Shown here: in pieces, positions 56,492 to 64,000 of the stretch
Position numbering within the stretch: position 1 is the stretch's first letter
Layout of the letters: each line of letters starts with the position of its first letter
Assembly (NCBI RefSeq): GCF_029854195.1
Contig: NZ_CP122960.1
Location: 620,001 to 684,000 of the forward strand
DNA length: 64,000 nucleotides
Reading direction: 5' to 3'
Source of the DNA: Amylibacter sp. IMCC11727
Lineage (GTDB): Bacteria > Pseudomonadota > Alphaproteobacteria > Rhodobacterales > Rhodobacteraceae
Program-made: the position numbers and the translations under genes
Notes under the pieces: model-generated
The model's input: the letters and a program-made list of their open reading frames with translations, nothing else
What the model was told of the DNA's origin: nothing
The model's database searches: none

Positions 56492-57856
56492 ATGAACAAA
56501 CAATCGTTGCCAAAAGGCGTGACGCAAGCGGTGTCAAATGTCGGTGTGACGGAAGGGTACATGCCCGGCTTTGGGAATGATTTTGAAACCGAGGCTTTGC
56601 CAGGGGCCTTGCCCATTGGGCGCAACAGCCCGCAACGGATTGAATATGGTCTGTATGCGGAACAGCTGTCAGGTTCGCCCTTTACCGCGCCACATGCCAC
56701 ATTGGAGCGGTCATGGATGTATCGCATTCGCCCAAGTGTGAAACACACAAGCAAGTTTGCCAAAGTGGACATGCCCTATTGGAAGACCGCACCTCATGTT
56801 GTGGAGGATGTGATTTCGCTTGGCCAGTATCGTTGGGACCCCGTGCCGTTTAGCGATGAACCCCTGACGTTTGTCACGGGGATGCGCACCTTTACCACGG
56901 CGGGGGATGTGGGCACGCAAGTGGGCATGGCGAGCCATGTGTATTTGGCGAACACGGATATGGAAGACGAGTATTTTTACTCTGCGGATTCCGAATTGTT
57001 GGTTGTGCCGCAAGATGGCCGTTTGAAGATTTTTACAGAGTTCGGGATCATTGATCTGGAGCCGTTGGAAATTTGTGTTCTGCCCCGTGGCATGGTGTTC
57101 AAAGTGTCTTTGCCAGACGGGCAAGCGCGTGGGTTTGTGTGCGAGAATTACGGCGCGAAATTCACTTTGCCTGATCGCGGGCCGATTGGTGCAAACTGTT
57201 TGGCCAACCCACGGGATTTCAAAACACCTGTGGCCGCATTTGAAGAAAAAGAAACGCCGTGTCGTGTGACGATCAAATGGTGTGGGCAATTCCACACCTG
57301 TGAAATTGGCCACAGCCCGTTAGACGTTGTGGCGTGGCACGGAAATTACGCACCGTATAAATACGATCTGCGCACTTATGCGACCATTGGCTCGATCAGT
57401 TTTGATCATCCTGACCCGTCAATTTTCACGGTGCTGACTGCCCCAACTGCCGAAGTGGGCACAGCGAACATTGATTTCGTGATCTTCCCTGAGCGCTGGC
57501 TTGCGAATGAAAACACATTCCGTCCGCCGTGGTATCACAAGAACATCATGTCCGAATTGATGGGGAACGTGTATGGCGTATATGACGCGAAACCGAAGGG
57601 ATTTATTCCAGGTGGGATTTCGTTGCACAACTGTATGTTGCCGCATGGACCGGACGGGAATGCGTTTGATCATGCGACAAAAGAAAGCTGGGACCCTGTG
57701 AAATTGACCAATACGATGGCATTTATGTTTGAAACGCGGTTCCCACAGCAGCTGACGGAATTTGCCGCCAAGGATGCGCCTATTCAGGATGATTACCAAG
57801 ATTGCTGGGATGGGTTGGAGAAGAAATTCGACGGCACACCTGGGCTTAAAGACTAA
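56492..57856 (+). CDS. hmgA: Homogentisate 1,2-dioxygenase
   Basis: Opens the aromatic ring of homogentisate to give maleylacetoacetate. The 454-aa protein is full length. It contains MPGFGNDFETEALPGALPIGRNSPQ, YGLYAEQLSGSPFTAPH, and the iron-site region WHGNYAPYKYDL with later FIPGGISLHNCMLPHGPDG, which hold conserved metal histidines. GCAGGAG precedes the ATG. It heads an operon with fahA and other aromatic genes, controlled by the divergent MarR gene. Confidence 0.98.
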   Translation: MNKQSLPKGVTQAVSNVGVTEGYMPGFGNDFETEALPGALPIGRNSPQRIEYGLYAEQLSGSPFTAPHATLERSWMYRIRPSVKHTSKFAKVDMPYWKTAPHVVEDVISLGQYRWDPVPFSDEPLTFVTGMRTFTTAGDVGTQVGMASHVYLANTDMEDEYFYSADSELLVVPQDGRLKIFTEFGIIDLEPLEICVLPRGMVFKVSLPDGQARGFVCENYGAKFTLPDRGPIGANCLANPRDFKTPVAAFEEKETPCRVTIKWCGQFHTCEIGHSPLDVVAWHGNYAPYKYDLRTYATIGSISFDHPDPSIFTVLTAPTAEVGTANIDFVIFPERWLANENTFRPPWYHKNIMSELMGNVYGVYDAKPKGFIPGGISLHNCMLPHGPDGNAFDHATKESWDPVKLTNTMAFMFETRFPQQLTEFAAKDAPIQDDYQDCWDGLEKKFDGTPGLKD

Positions 57857-57864
57857 GAAACACG

Positions 57865-57885
57865 GCCCCGCATCGAGTGCGGGGC
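57865..57885 (+). repeat. GCCCCGCA palindrome after hmgA
   Basis: GCCCCGCA-TCGAG-TGCGGGGC, followed by GGTTG. It is almost identical to the hairpin after fahA (59194-59216). There is no T-run. Confidence 0.65.
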
Positions 57886-57913
57886 GGTTGAGACCAAAAG
57901 AAGGATCGCCAAC

Positions 57914-59185
57914 ATGGCATTGATGAAAAGTTGGGTGGAGTCTGCGAACTCTGCTGAAAGCCAATTCCCGCTAAATAACCTGCCCTATGGTGTGTTTTTG
58001 GATGCGGATGGCGCCGGCAGCCCCTGTGTGGCCATTGGCGATATGATCGTGGATTTGGGCGTGCTGGAAGATGAAGGCGTGATCGAGACGGGATCAGAAG
58101 ATCCAGTATTTGATGTGCCGTTCCTGAACGAGTTTATGGACCTTGGTTCCGAAGCATGGGACGCCGTGCGCGCGCGTTTGATGGACCTGTTGAAAGAGGG
58201 TGGCGATGATGCGCTGTCTGGGAATGCAGACCTGCGCGAGGCAGCAATGGTTGCGCAAGCAGACGTGCAAATGGCGATGCCGTTTGTGGTGGGCGAGTAC
58301 ACGGATTTTTATGCGGGCCGGCACCATGCAACGAACGTAGGTACCATGTTCCGTGGCAAAGAAAACGCATTGCCACCTAACTGGCTTCACATCCCGATTG
58401 GGTATAATGGCCGCGCCAGCACAGTTGTTGTGTCTGGCACAGATTTTCCTCGCCCGAATGGCCAGCTGAAAGGGCCGAACGATGCAGTTCCGAGCTTTGG
58501 TCCATGTAAGCGGCTGGATATCGAGCTGGAGATGGGCGCAGTTGTGGGCACAGGAAACAAGATGGGACAACCTGTTTCTGTGGCCGAAGCGGATGAGATG
58601 ATTTTCGGTTATGTGATCCTGAACGACTGGTCCGCGCGGGATATTCAAGCCTGGGAATACCAGCCACTTGGCCCGTTTCAGGCAAAAGTATTTGCATCAA
58701 CGATTTCCCCGTGGGTGGTGACAAAAGCGGCGCTCGAACCGTTCCGCACCAACACGCCAGAGCGGGAGTTTGAATTGTTGCCATACCTGCAAGAGCCTGG
58801 TCCGATGCTCTATGATATCGATCTAGAAGTTGCGCTTGCCCCAGAAGGCAAAGCGGAAACGATTATCAGCCGCACCAACTACAACGAGATGTATTACTCG
58901 TCTGCACAACAGCTGGCGCATCACGCGTCTGGTGGGTGTGAAATGACGACGGGTGATTTGCTCGGCTCTGGGACGATTTCTGGCCCTGAGAAGGATCAAC
59001 GTGGAGCGCTGCTCGAGATCACTTGGGCTGGGGCGGAGCCGATTGAATTGGATACAGGTGAGACGCGCACGTTCCTTGAAGATGGGGACACTGTCACGCT
59101 GCGCGGCGCGGCCAAGGGCGATGGATATACCATCGGGTTTGGCGACTGTGCGGGGACGATTTTGCCTGCGGTGAAGTTTCCGTAA
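57914..59185 (+). CDS. fahA: Fumarylacetoacetase
   Basis: The last step of tyrosine degradation, giving fumarate and acetoacetate. The 423-aa protein has an N-terminal beta domain (SWVESANSAESQFPLNNLPYGVF) and the catalytic FAH domain: YTDFYAGRHHATNVG with the active-site Asp and His, PIGYNGRASTVVVSG, LDIELEMGAVVG, ILNDWSARDIQAWEYQPLGPF. The end GYTIGFGDCAGTILPA is conserved. It follows hmgA by 57 bp, separated by a GC palindrome. Confidence 0.98.
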   Translation: MALMKSWVESANSAESQFPLNNLPYGVFLDADGAGSPCVAIGDMIVDLGVLEDEGVIETGSEDPVFDVPFLNEFMDLGSEAWDAVRARLMDLLKEGGDDALSGNADLREAAMVAQADVQMAMPFVVGEYTDFYAGRHHATNVGTMFRGKENALPPNWLHIPIGYNGRASTVVVSGTDFPRPNGQLKGPNDAVPSFGPCKRLDIELEMGAVVGTGNKMGQPVSVAEADEMIFGYVILNDWSARDIQAWEYQPLGPFQAKVFASTISPWVVTKAALEPFRTNTPEREFELLPYLQEPGPMLYDIDLEVALAPEGKAETIISRTNYNEMYYSSAQQLAHHASGGCEMTTGDLLGSGTISGPEKDQRGALLEITWAGAEPIELDTGETRTFLEDGDTVTLRGAAKGDGYTIGFGDCAGTILPAVKFP

Positions 59186-59193
59186 TTGCAAGC

Positions 59194-59216
59194 GGCCCCG
59201 CATCATGTGCGGGGCG
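59194..59216 (+). repeat. GCCCCGCA palindrome after fahA
   Basis: GCCCCGCA-TCATG-TGCGGGGC followed by GTTTGG, the same unit as after hmgA. It probably stabilises or processes the polycistronic mRNA. Confidence 0.65.
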
Positions 59217-59281
59217 TTTGGCTTTCGACGGCGACCGCAGAACTGAGTATTTAAAGAACAAAGAAACCAAGGAAGAATATC

Positions 59282-60232
59282 ATGGCGAAGGCGTTTGCAT
59301 CCCAAGGGGACATGACGGAGAAGAAGATCAGCTTTACCGAAGTGGGGAAGGATCTTTGGGCGTTTACCGCCGAGGGGGATCCGAACTCGGGCGTGATTAT
59401 TGGCGATGACAGTGTGATGATCGTCGAGGCGCAGGCAACGCCGCGGCTGGCGAATATGGTGATTGAAAAGGTGCGTGAGGTTACGGACAAGCCGATCACC
59501 CATGTGGTTTTGACCCATTATCACGCGGTGCGTGTGCTGGGTGCGTCTGCGTTCAATGCGGATCAGATCATCATGTCTGACGCGGCGCGCGGCATGGTGA
59601 TGGAGCGGGGCCAAGAGGATTGGGACAGTGAGTTTCAACGGTTCCCACGATTGTTTGAAGGCCATGAAAGCATTCCGGGTCTGACCTATCCAACGACGAC
59701 GTTTAGCGATTCCATGACGGTGTATCTGGGCAATCGTAAGGTTGAGATTAAGCAGATTGGTCGCGCCCATACGGCGGGGGACTCTGTGATTTGGGTGCCA
59801 GATGAGCAGGTGATGTTCACTGGCGATATCGTGGAAAAACACTCTGCTTGTTACTGCGGTGATGGCTATTTTGGCGAGTGGGGTCAAACGCTCGACAACG
59901 TAAAAGCCTATGATCCGCAATCAGTTGCCCCTGGTCGTGGTGATGCCTTGGTGGGGCGCGAAGCGGTAGATGAAGCCATTGAATTGACACGTGATTTCGT
60001 TGACAGCACCTATCGCCCGATTGCACAGGTGGCCGCAAAAAATGGCACGTTGAAGGATGCGTGGGATGCCTGCCGCGAGGTCTGTGATCCGAAATTCAAG
60101 GATTACGCGATCTATGAACACTGCTTGCCGTTCAACGTGTCCCGCGCCTATGACGAAGCGCGTGGCATCGCGCACCCACGCATTTGGACAGCGCAGCGTG
60201 ATCTGGATATGTGGGACGCGTTGCAGGGGTGA
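59282..60232 (+). CDS. MBL-fold hydrolase in the homogentisate operon
   Basis: A 316-aa metallo-beta-lactamase fold protein. The metal motif reads THYHAVRVLGA: His79 and His81 are present, but the Asp-His that normally completes HxHxDH is Val83-Arg84. GRAHTAGDSVIW and MFTGDIVEKHSACYCGDGYFGEW supply later ligands, so a one-metal or altered site is likely. AAGGAAGAA precedes the ATG. The operon position suggests a role in aromatic breakdown, possibly hydrolysis of a ring-cleavage or thioester intermediate; no substrate can be named. Confidence 0.88.
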   Translation: MAKAFASQGDMTEKKISFTEVGKDLWAFTAEGDPNSGVIIGDDSVMIVEAQATPRLANMVIEKVREVTDKPITHVVLTHYHAVRVLGASAFNADQIIMSDAARGMVMERGQEDWDSEFQRFPRLFEGHESIPGLTYPTTTFSDSMTVYLGNRKVEIKQIGRAHTAGDSVIWVPDEQVMFTGDIVEKHSACYCGDGYFGEWGQTLDNVKAYDPQSVAPGRGDALVGREAVDEAIELTRDFVDSTYRPIAQVAAKNGTLKDAWDACREVCDPKFKDYAIYEHCLPFNVSRAYDEARGIAHPRIWTAQRDLDMWDALQG

Positions 60233-60333
60233 TTGAACGTCTTTTAGCGAAGTGTTTGGGCTGACTTTGAGCGTCCTGCACTTTGTGCATTGGATGGTAA
60301 ACTTGATAACGCCCTAAATTCGAGGAGGTCGAT

Positions 60334-61920
60334 ATGGTTGATGTAAGATACGAAACTGCCTTTACGCTTTACCCATATCAGCGGTCAGCGGATCAGGATG
60401 CGGCGACCCCCGTGCGCCATCCCGTGGTTATCGTGGGCGGTGGCCCTGTCGGGATGGGCATGGCGTTAGACCTTGGGCAAAAGGGTGTGCCCTGTGTGGT
60501 GCTCGATGATCATGACGGGGTTGGCGTTGGATCACGTGCGATTTGTTTTGCCAAACGTACGCTTGAGATTTGTGATCGGATGGGCGCTGGCGACCCGATG
60601 GTTGATCTGGGTGTGGTATGGAATGTGGGCAAAGTGTTCCGCGAGGAGCGCCAAATTTACGACTTTAATTTGCTGCCAGAAGAGGGGCACAAACGGCCTG
60701 CGTTTATCAACCTGCAACAGCCCTATTTCGAAAAGTTCTTGGTTGAGCGCATTCGTGCAGCACAAAGCGAAGGTGCGCCGATTGATATTCGCGGTAAGAA
60801 CGCGGTTTTAAGCGTGGATGCGCAAGATGATTTTGTCACGCTGGAGGTGGATTCACCCGAGGGGCCGTATACAATTGAAGCGGATTATCTGATTGCCTGT
60901 GATGGCGCACGATCCCCTGTGCGCGGGATGCTCGGCCATGATTTCACGGGGCGGGTGTTTGAAGATAACTTCTTGATTTGCGACGTTAAAATGAAAGCGC
61001 AGTTTCCAACAGAGCGGTGGTTCTGGTTTGATCCGCCGTTCAATCCTGGCCAGTCTGTATTGCTGCACAAACAGCCCGATGACATTTGGCGGATCGACTT
61101 TCAGCTGGGTTGGGATATCGACCGCAAGGCGGTGGTGCAGCCCGAATATTACATGCCCAAAGTGCAGGCCATGTTGGGCCCTGATGTAGCGTTCGAACCC
61201 GAATGGGTGAGCGTTTATACGTTCCAATGTATGTCCATGGATTCGTACCGTCATGGGCCTGTTTTCTTTGCTGGGGACAGTGCGCATCAGGTGTCGCCGT
61301 TTGGGGCACGGGGCTGCAATGGTGGGATGCAGGATGTGGACAATCTGGCGTGGAAATTGGCTGCTGTGTACCACGGTGAGGCGGATGCAAAACTGCTTGA
61401 GTCCTATAACGAAGAACGCAAGCACGGGGCAGAGGAGAATATCCTTAATTCTTCCCGCACCACGGATTTCATGACACCGAAATCCCCGATTGCAAAACTG
61501 TTTCGCGAGAGCGTTTTGGACTTGGTGGAACATACGGATGCGATGCGCCCGTTGGTCAATTCCGGGCGCTTGTCGATGCCGTGTGTGTATGATGGATCGT
61601 CGCTGAACGGACCAGATGATGCCCGGATGCCAGCGCGCACGCGGGTGGGGGCAACAGTGGTGGATGCGCCTGTGAGCGGAGGGTGGTTGATTGATCAATT
61701 GGGGAATGATTTCAAGGTCTTGGCGGTCAATTGCGACATAACCGTTGAAGGATTGGAAACCCTGCGCGTTGATGCGGATCCGCTGATGTCAGAGCGGTAT
61801 TTGGGGGATGCAGGGCAAGCGGTTTACCTTATTCGCCCTGATCAAATCGTGGCGGCGCGGTGGAAAACCGCAACCCCAGCGGATGTGATTTCGGCATTGC
61901 AAACGGCCAAAGGGGGCTGA
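60334..61920 (+). CDS. FAD-dependent aromatic hydroxylase-type oxidoreductase
   Basis: A 528-aa class A flavoprotein monooxygenase. It has the FAD motif VVIVGGGPVGMGMALDLGQKGV (about 31-52), the DG motif YLIACDGARSPVRGMLGHDF and the second FAD contact FFAGDSAHQVSPFGARGCNGGMQDVDNLAWKL. The C-terminal domain is thioredoxin-like, as in MhpA and related phenol or hydroxyphenylpropionate hydroxylases. GAGGAGG precedes the ATG. The location suggests it feeds a hydroxylated aromatic acid into the homogentisate route. A DUF2783 gene follows after 4 bp. Confidence 0.92.
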   Translation: MVDVRYETAFTLYPYQRSADQDAATPVRHPVVIVGGGPVGMGMALDLGQKGVPCVVLDDHDGVGVGSRAICFAKRTLEICDRMGAGDPMVDLGVVWNVGKVFREERQIYDFNLLPEEGHKRPAFINLQQPYFEKFLVERIRAAQSEGAPIDIRGKNAVLSVDAQDDFVTLEVDSPEGPYTIEADYLIACDGARSPVRGMLGHDFTGRVFEDNFLICDVKMKAQFPTERWFWFDPPFNPGQSVLLHKQPDDIWRIDFQLGWDIDRKAVVQPEYYMPKVQAMLGPDVAFEPEWVSVYTFQCMSMDSYRHGPVFFAGDSAHQVSPFGARGCNGGMQDVDNLAWKLAAVYHGEADAKLLESYNEERKHGAEENILNSSRTTDFMTPKSPIAKLFRESVLDLVEHTDAMRPLVNSGRLSMPCVYDGSSLNGPDDARMPARTRVGATVVDAPVSGGWLIDQLGNDFKVLAVNCDITVEGLETLRVDADPLMSERYLGDAGQAVYLIRPDQIVAARWKTATPADVISALQTAKGG

Positions 61921-61924
61921 AGAC

Positions 61925-62119
61925 ATGGATGTTTTGAACACGCCTAGAATTGAAGACCCTGATGGGTTTTACGCGGAGCTGCTCGGGGCGCATGAAGGTC
62001 TGTCTGAAGCGGAAAGCCATGCCCTGAATGCGCGTTTGGTCTTGTTATTGGCCAATGCGGTTGGGGATCGCGATGTGCTGACAGCCACGCTCAATTTAGC
62101 AAAAAAGGCAGGGGGCTAA
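61925..62119 (+). CDS. DUF2783 small protein
   Basis: A 64-aa helical acidic protein (EDPDGFYAELLGAHEGLSEAESHALNARLVLLLANAVGDRDVLTATLNLAKKAG). The family is small and commonly lies next to FAD-dependent hydroxylases, as here, where it starts 4 bp after one. An accessory role to that enzyme is an inference from the pairing. Confidence 0.8.
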   Translation: MDVLNTPRIEDPDGFYAELLGAHEGLSEAESHALNARLVLLLANAVGDRDVLTATLNLAKKAGG

Positions 62120-62275
62120 ACCGCAGCGCACGGTGGGGTAAGGATTCCCACCTTAACAATCGGTAAATGTGCTGAAAACATACCAGAAGTGTACCCGCAA
62201 CGTACCCGCCTTTGTGTGTGGACCGTGCCGTTAGTCCTTTACGCAACGGGCAAAGGTTAACCAAAACCTAACTTA
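62120..62275. other. Intergenic region before the second iteron array
   Basis: No gene is seen. A hairpin GGTGGG-N9-CCCACC at about 62132-62152 follows the DUF2783 gene and may weakly terminate the aromatic operon. Confidence 0.4.
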
Positions 62276-62325
62276 GACGCGTCATATATGAAGCGTCTAA
62301 TAAGACGCGTCTTGAGCGCAGTGTC
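62276..62325. repeat. Second array of 14-bp GACGCGTC iterons
   Basis: GACGCGTC at 62276, GAAGCGTC at 62290, GACGCGTC at 62304 and the degenerate GCAGTGTC at 62318, all exactly 14 bp apart with AT-rich 6-bp spacers. The core and phase are the same as in the array at 90-159. It lies between two convergent genes. Confidence 0.75.
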
Positions 62326-62389
62326 TTGAATTGCGTTGGGCAATTGGGGGGCGCTTGGAGGTTCTGACCTCGGTGACTTTGGGACGGAT

Positions 62390-63142
62390 TCAGCTGGGCT
62401 CGTCGCTGACCAAAATTTCGCCACGCCCATCGGCGTTTAATTGCCAGATGCCTGTGTCGTCCAAAACGATGGCAGACAGCAGTTTGCCATAGGCTGCGCC
62501 CGTGTCGATGTTGATCCGATTGTTGGCATAGCGTGTGACCACATCCACGGGTGTGTGGCCGTGGACGATCAGCTTTTCATAAGGGTGTGGGTGATCATGA
62601 AACGGGGCGCGGACCCAGATCAGATCATCCTCCGTTTGATCGGCCAGTGATTTTTCGGGGTTCACGCCTGCATGGGCAAAGAAAGCGCGCGGTGTGTCGA
62701 GGTGATCTGGCAGTTTGCGCAGGTAATCGCGGTGGGCGGTTGGCACTTTGGCAATCGCTTCTGCTCTGATTTCGGTTTCTTGTTCGTGATCGAACCCGGT
62801 GATGCCGTAACTTTCAAGCGTGGTGAGCCCGCCCAATCGCGGGTGCAGCCATGTGAGGTCTTTTCGCAGGATTGGATCCTGTTCTTGGTGGTCGAGAAAC
62901 AGGGTCATCATTCGATCATGATTGCCTTTGAGTACGGTCCAAGGTTTACCTGCTGATTGTCCAGCGATCAGAAAGTCGATGACCTCTTTCGAATGGAACC
63001 GCCGATCCACCAAATCGCCCACGTGAATGATATGGTGATTATCGCTGGGGTGGGCGGCGAGGTCGGTTGAAATGCGATCGTGGATCAGAGACAGCTGATC
63101 CATGTCCCCGTGAATGTCACCTATTGCATAGAGGGTCGTCAT
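62390..63142 (-). CDS. Metallophosphoesterase (serine/threonine phosphatase-like)
   Basis: A 250-aa calcineurin-type phosphoesterase. The motifs appear in order: YAIGDIHGDMDQL (residues 4-16), HVGDLVDRRFHS, LKGNHDRMM, FAHAGVNP and IVHGHTP, giving the full di-metal site. It resembles PrpA-like or ApaH-like protein phosphatases. The ATG at 63142 is favoured, with AAGGAA seven bases upstream; the longer frame to 63184 would meet the divergent gene. It ends about 65 bp from the second iteron array. Confidence 0.93.
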   Translation of the reverse strand: MTTLYAIGDIHGDMDQLSLIHDRISTDLAAHPSDNHHIIHVGDLVDRRFHSKEVIDFLIAGQSAGKPWTVLKGNHDRMMTLFLDHQEQDPILRKDLTWLHPRLGGLTTLESYGITGFDHEQETEIRAEAIAKVPTAHRDYLRKLPDHLDTPRAFFAHAGVNPEKSLADQTEDDLIWVRAPFHDHPHPYEKLIVHGHTPVDVVTRYANNRINIDTGAAYGKLLSAIVLDDTGIWQLNADGRGEILVSDEPS

Positions 63143-63184
63143 ATCGGGGTTCCTTGGCGTAAAATCGCGTGATAGCGTTTTCAT

Positions 63185-64000
63185 ATGCAGAGATTGAATG
63201 AATTTGAACCCCTTCTTCCCGCAGAGTTGAAATTGGTTGAGTTGGCGGGGTCTGGCACGCGTGTGGAAATTGGCGATGGCAACCTGCCCCTGGCAGAGGC
63301 AGAGGGTGTGGAAATTCGCGCGGGATTGATCCGATTGATCCTGCTGGGATTAGACCCAGCCGCCGTGCCCCACGCTAAGGGAATACGGGTGCGCGGTGCG
63401 CGGATAACGGGGGTTTTGGATTTTCAAGGCGTGGATTGCGCCAATGATCTAAGCCTGTCGCGTTGTGTGATCGACAACGCCCCTGTGTTTGTGAATGCGC
63501 AGATGCGGGGTGTGTATTTATCGGGTTGCACCTGCCCAGGCATCAGCGCGGATAATGCGGTGTTTGACGGGTCGGTTTACCTGCGCAGCGGGTTTGAAAG
63601 TGCGGGCGAGATTTCCTTACCTGGAGCGCGGATCAGAGGAGATTTGCAAATCTGTAATGCCCGCATTGATGGAGGCGGTCGCGCGGCAGTGTTCGCCAAT
63701 TCAATCCGTGTGGGTGGGTCGGTGTATTTGGGGGATTACCCCTATGACACGGCTGATACAGAGCTGCATTCTGTTGGGGCGATTGTGTTGTCCAATGCGG
63801 ATATTGATGAGGATTTTTACTGTCGCAATGTGGCCGTTTCCTCCCCAAGCCTTGGGGCGCAATTGGTGCTGGATGGGGCTGAGGGAGACAATGTGATTGC
63901 CCTGTCCATTGCCCGTGCGGAAATTCGGGGGGTTTTGTATTTCAAAAACAACCAGATTTCAGGCGGCATCGTGAATTTTTCAGGGGCGCAAACACGGCGG
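63185..64000 (+). CDS. Beta-helix repeat protein, truncated by the window end
   Basis: An open frame of 272 codons with no stop before the window ends. The protein is built from repeats such as IRVRGARITGVLDFQGVDC, EISLPGARIRGDLQICNARI, AIVLSNADIDEDFYCRNV and IARAEIRGVLYFKNNQI, each with a small-residue-I-x-G-x-L-x-F pattern. This suits a right-handed beta-helix similar to pentapeptide-like proteins sometimes labelled membrane-associated oxidoreductases. No signal peptide is present and the function is unknown. The start is divergent from the metallophosphoesterase, with 42 bp between start codons. Confidence 0.8.
   Translation, partial: MQRLNEFEPLLPAELKLVELAGSGTRVEIGDGNLPLAEAEGVEIRAGLIRLILLGLDPAAVPHAKGIRVRGARITGVLDFQGVDCANDLSLSRCVIDNAPVFVNAQMRGVYLSGCTCPGISADNAVFDGSVYLRSGFESAGEISLPGARIRGDLQICNARIDGGGRAAVFANSIRVGGSVYLGDYPYDTADTELHSVGAIVLSNADIDEDFYCRNVAVSSPSLGAQLVLDGAEGDNVIALSIARAEIRGVLYFKNNQISGGIVNFSGAQTRR

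Overview
The window is a chromosomal segment of an alphaproteobacterium of the order Rhodobacterales, most likely the Roseobacter group. This is inferred from the gene order (str, S10, spc and alpha ribosomal operons followed by rarA, crcB, an ATP12 chaperone and bztABCD), from protein character (alanine/glutamate-rich tails on L3, S5 and L15, a four-cysteine adenylate kinase, Bzt-type amino-acid transport), and from REP-like palindromes of a kind I recall from that group. No tRNA, rRNA, CRISPR array, transposase or integrase was seen.

Layout. Positions 1-4364 hold a small conserved protein, a fatty-acid-hydroxylase-like enzyme, a nitroreductase, an MscS channel and a DUF2235 hydrolase. Positions 4575-9106 are the str operon (rpsL, rpsG, fusA, tuf). 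Two uncharacterised proteins precede the S10/spc/alpha supercluster (10684-40761). That supercluster carries a complete set of ribosomal proteins plus secY, adk and rpoA, but it is broken at four places by unrelated genes: after rplW, after rplP, after rpmD and after adk. At most breaks a terminator-like hairpin closes the upstream ribosomal block, and at three of them a clear sigma70-type promoter opens the next. The inserts include small secreted proteins, an alpha/beta hydrolase, an operon with two different Fe(II) oxygenases, an RTX protein, an AT-rich membrane protein plus MBL hydrolase pair, an HNH-like protein, a TetR-desaturase operon and an acyl-CoA ligase.

Downstream come rarA, a BLUF-like protein, crcB, an RluA-type pseudouridine synthase, an ATP12 chaperone, the bztABCD acidic amino-acid ABC transporter, a reverse-strand operon (desaturase, ferredoxin, SixA-like phosphatase, M20 peptidase), argB and a divergent SDR. 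A homogentisate catabolic locus follows, with marR-maiA divergent from hmgA-fahA-MBL hydrolase-FAD hydroxylase-DUF2783. A metallophosphoesterase and the start of a beta-helix repeat protein close the window.

Most notable observations: (i) palindromic GACGCGTC cores repeated with exact 14-bp phasing at both ends of the window, 62 kb apart; (ii) two gene inserts flanked by duplicated 3' ends of the neighbouring gene (rplW and a lipoprotein gene), both about 87-88% identical; (iii) ribosomal promoters whose -10 elements all lack the final T, several with a C-tract just upstream; (iv) an hmgA promoter whose 18-bp spacer is exactly one MarR-type operator; (v) possible leader attenuators in front of rpsJ and rpsM, and a UUG start for rpsM.
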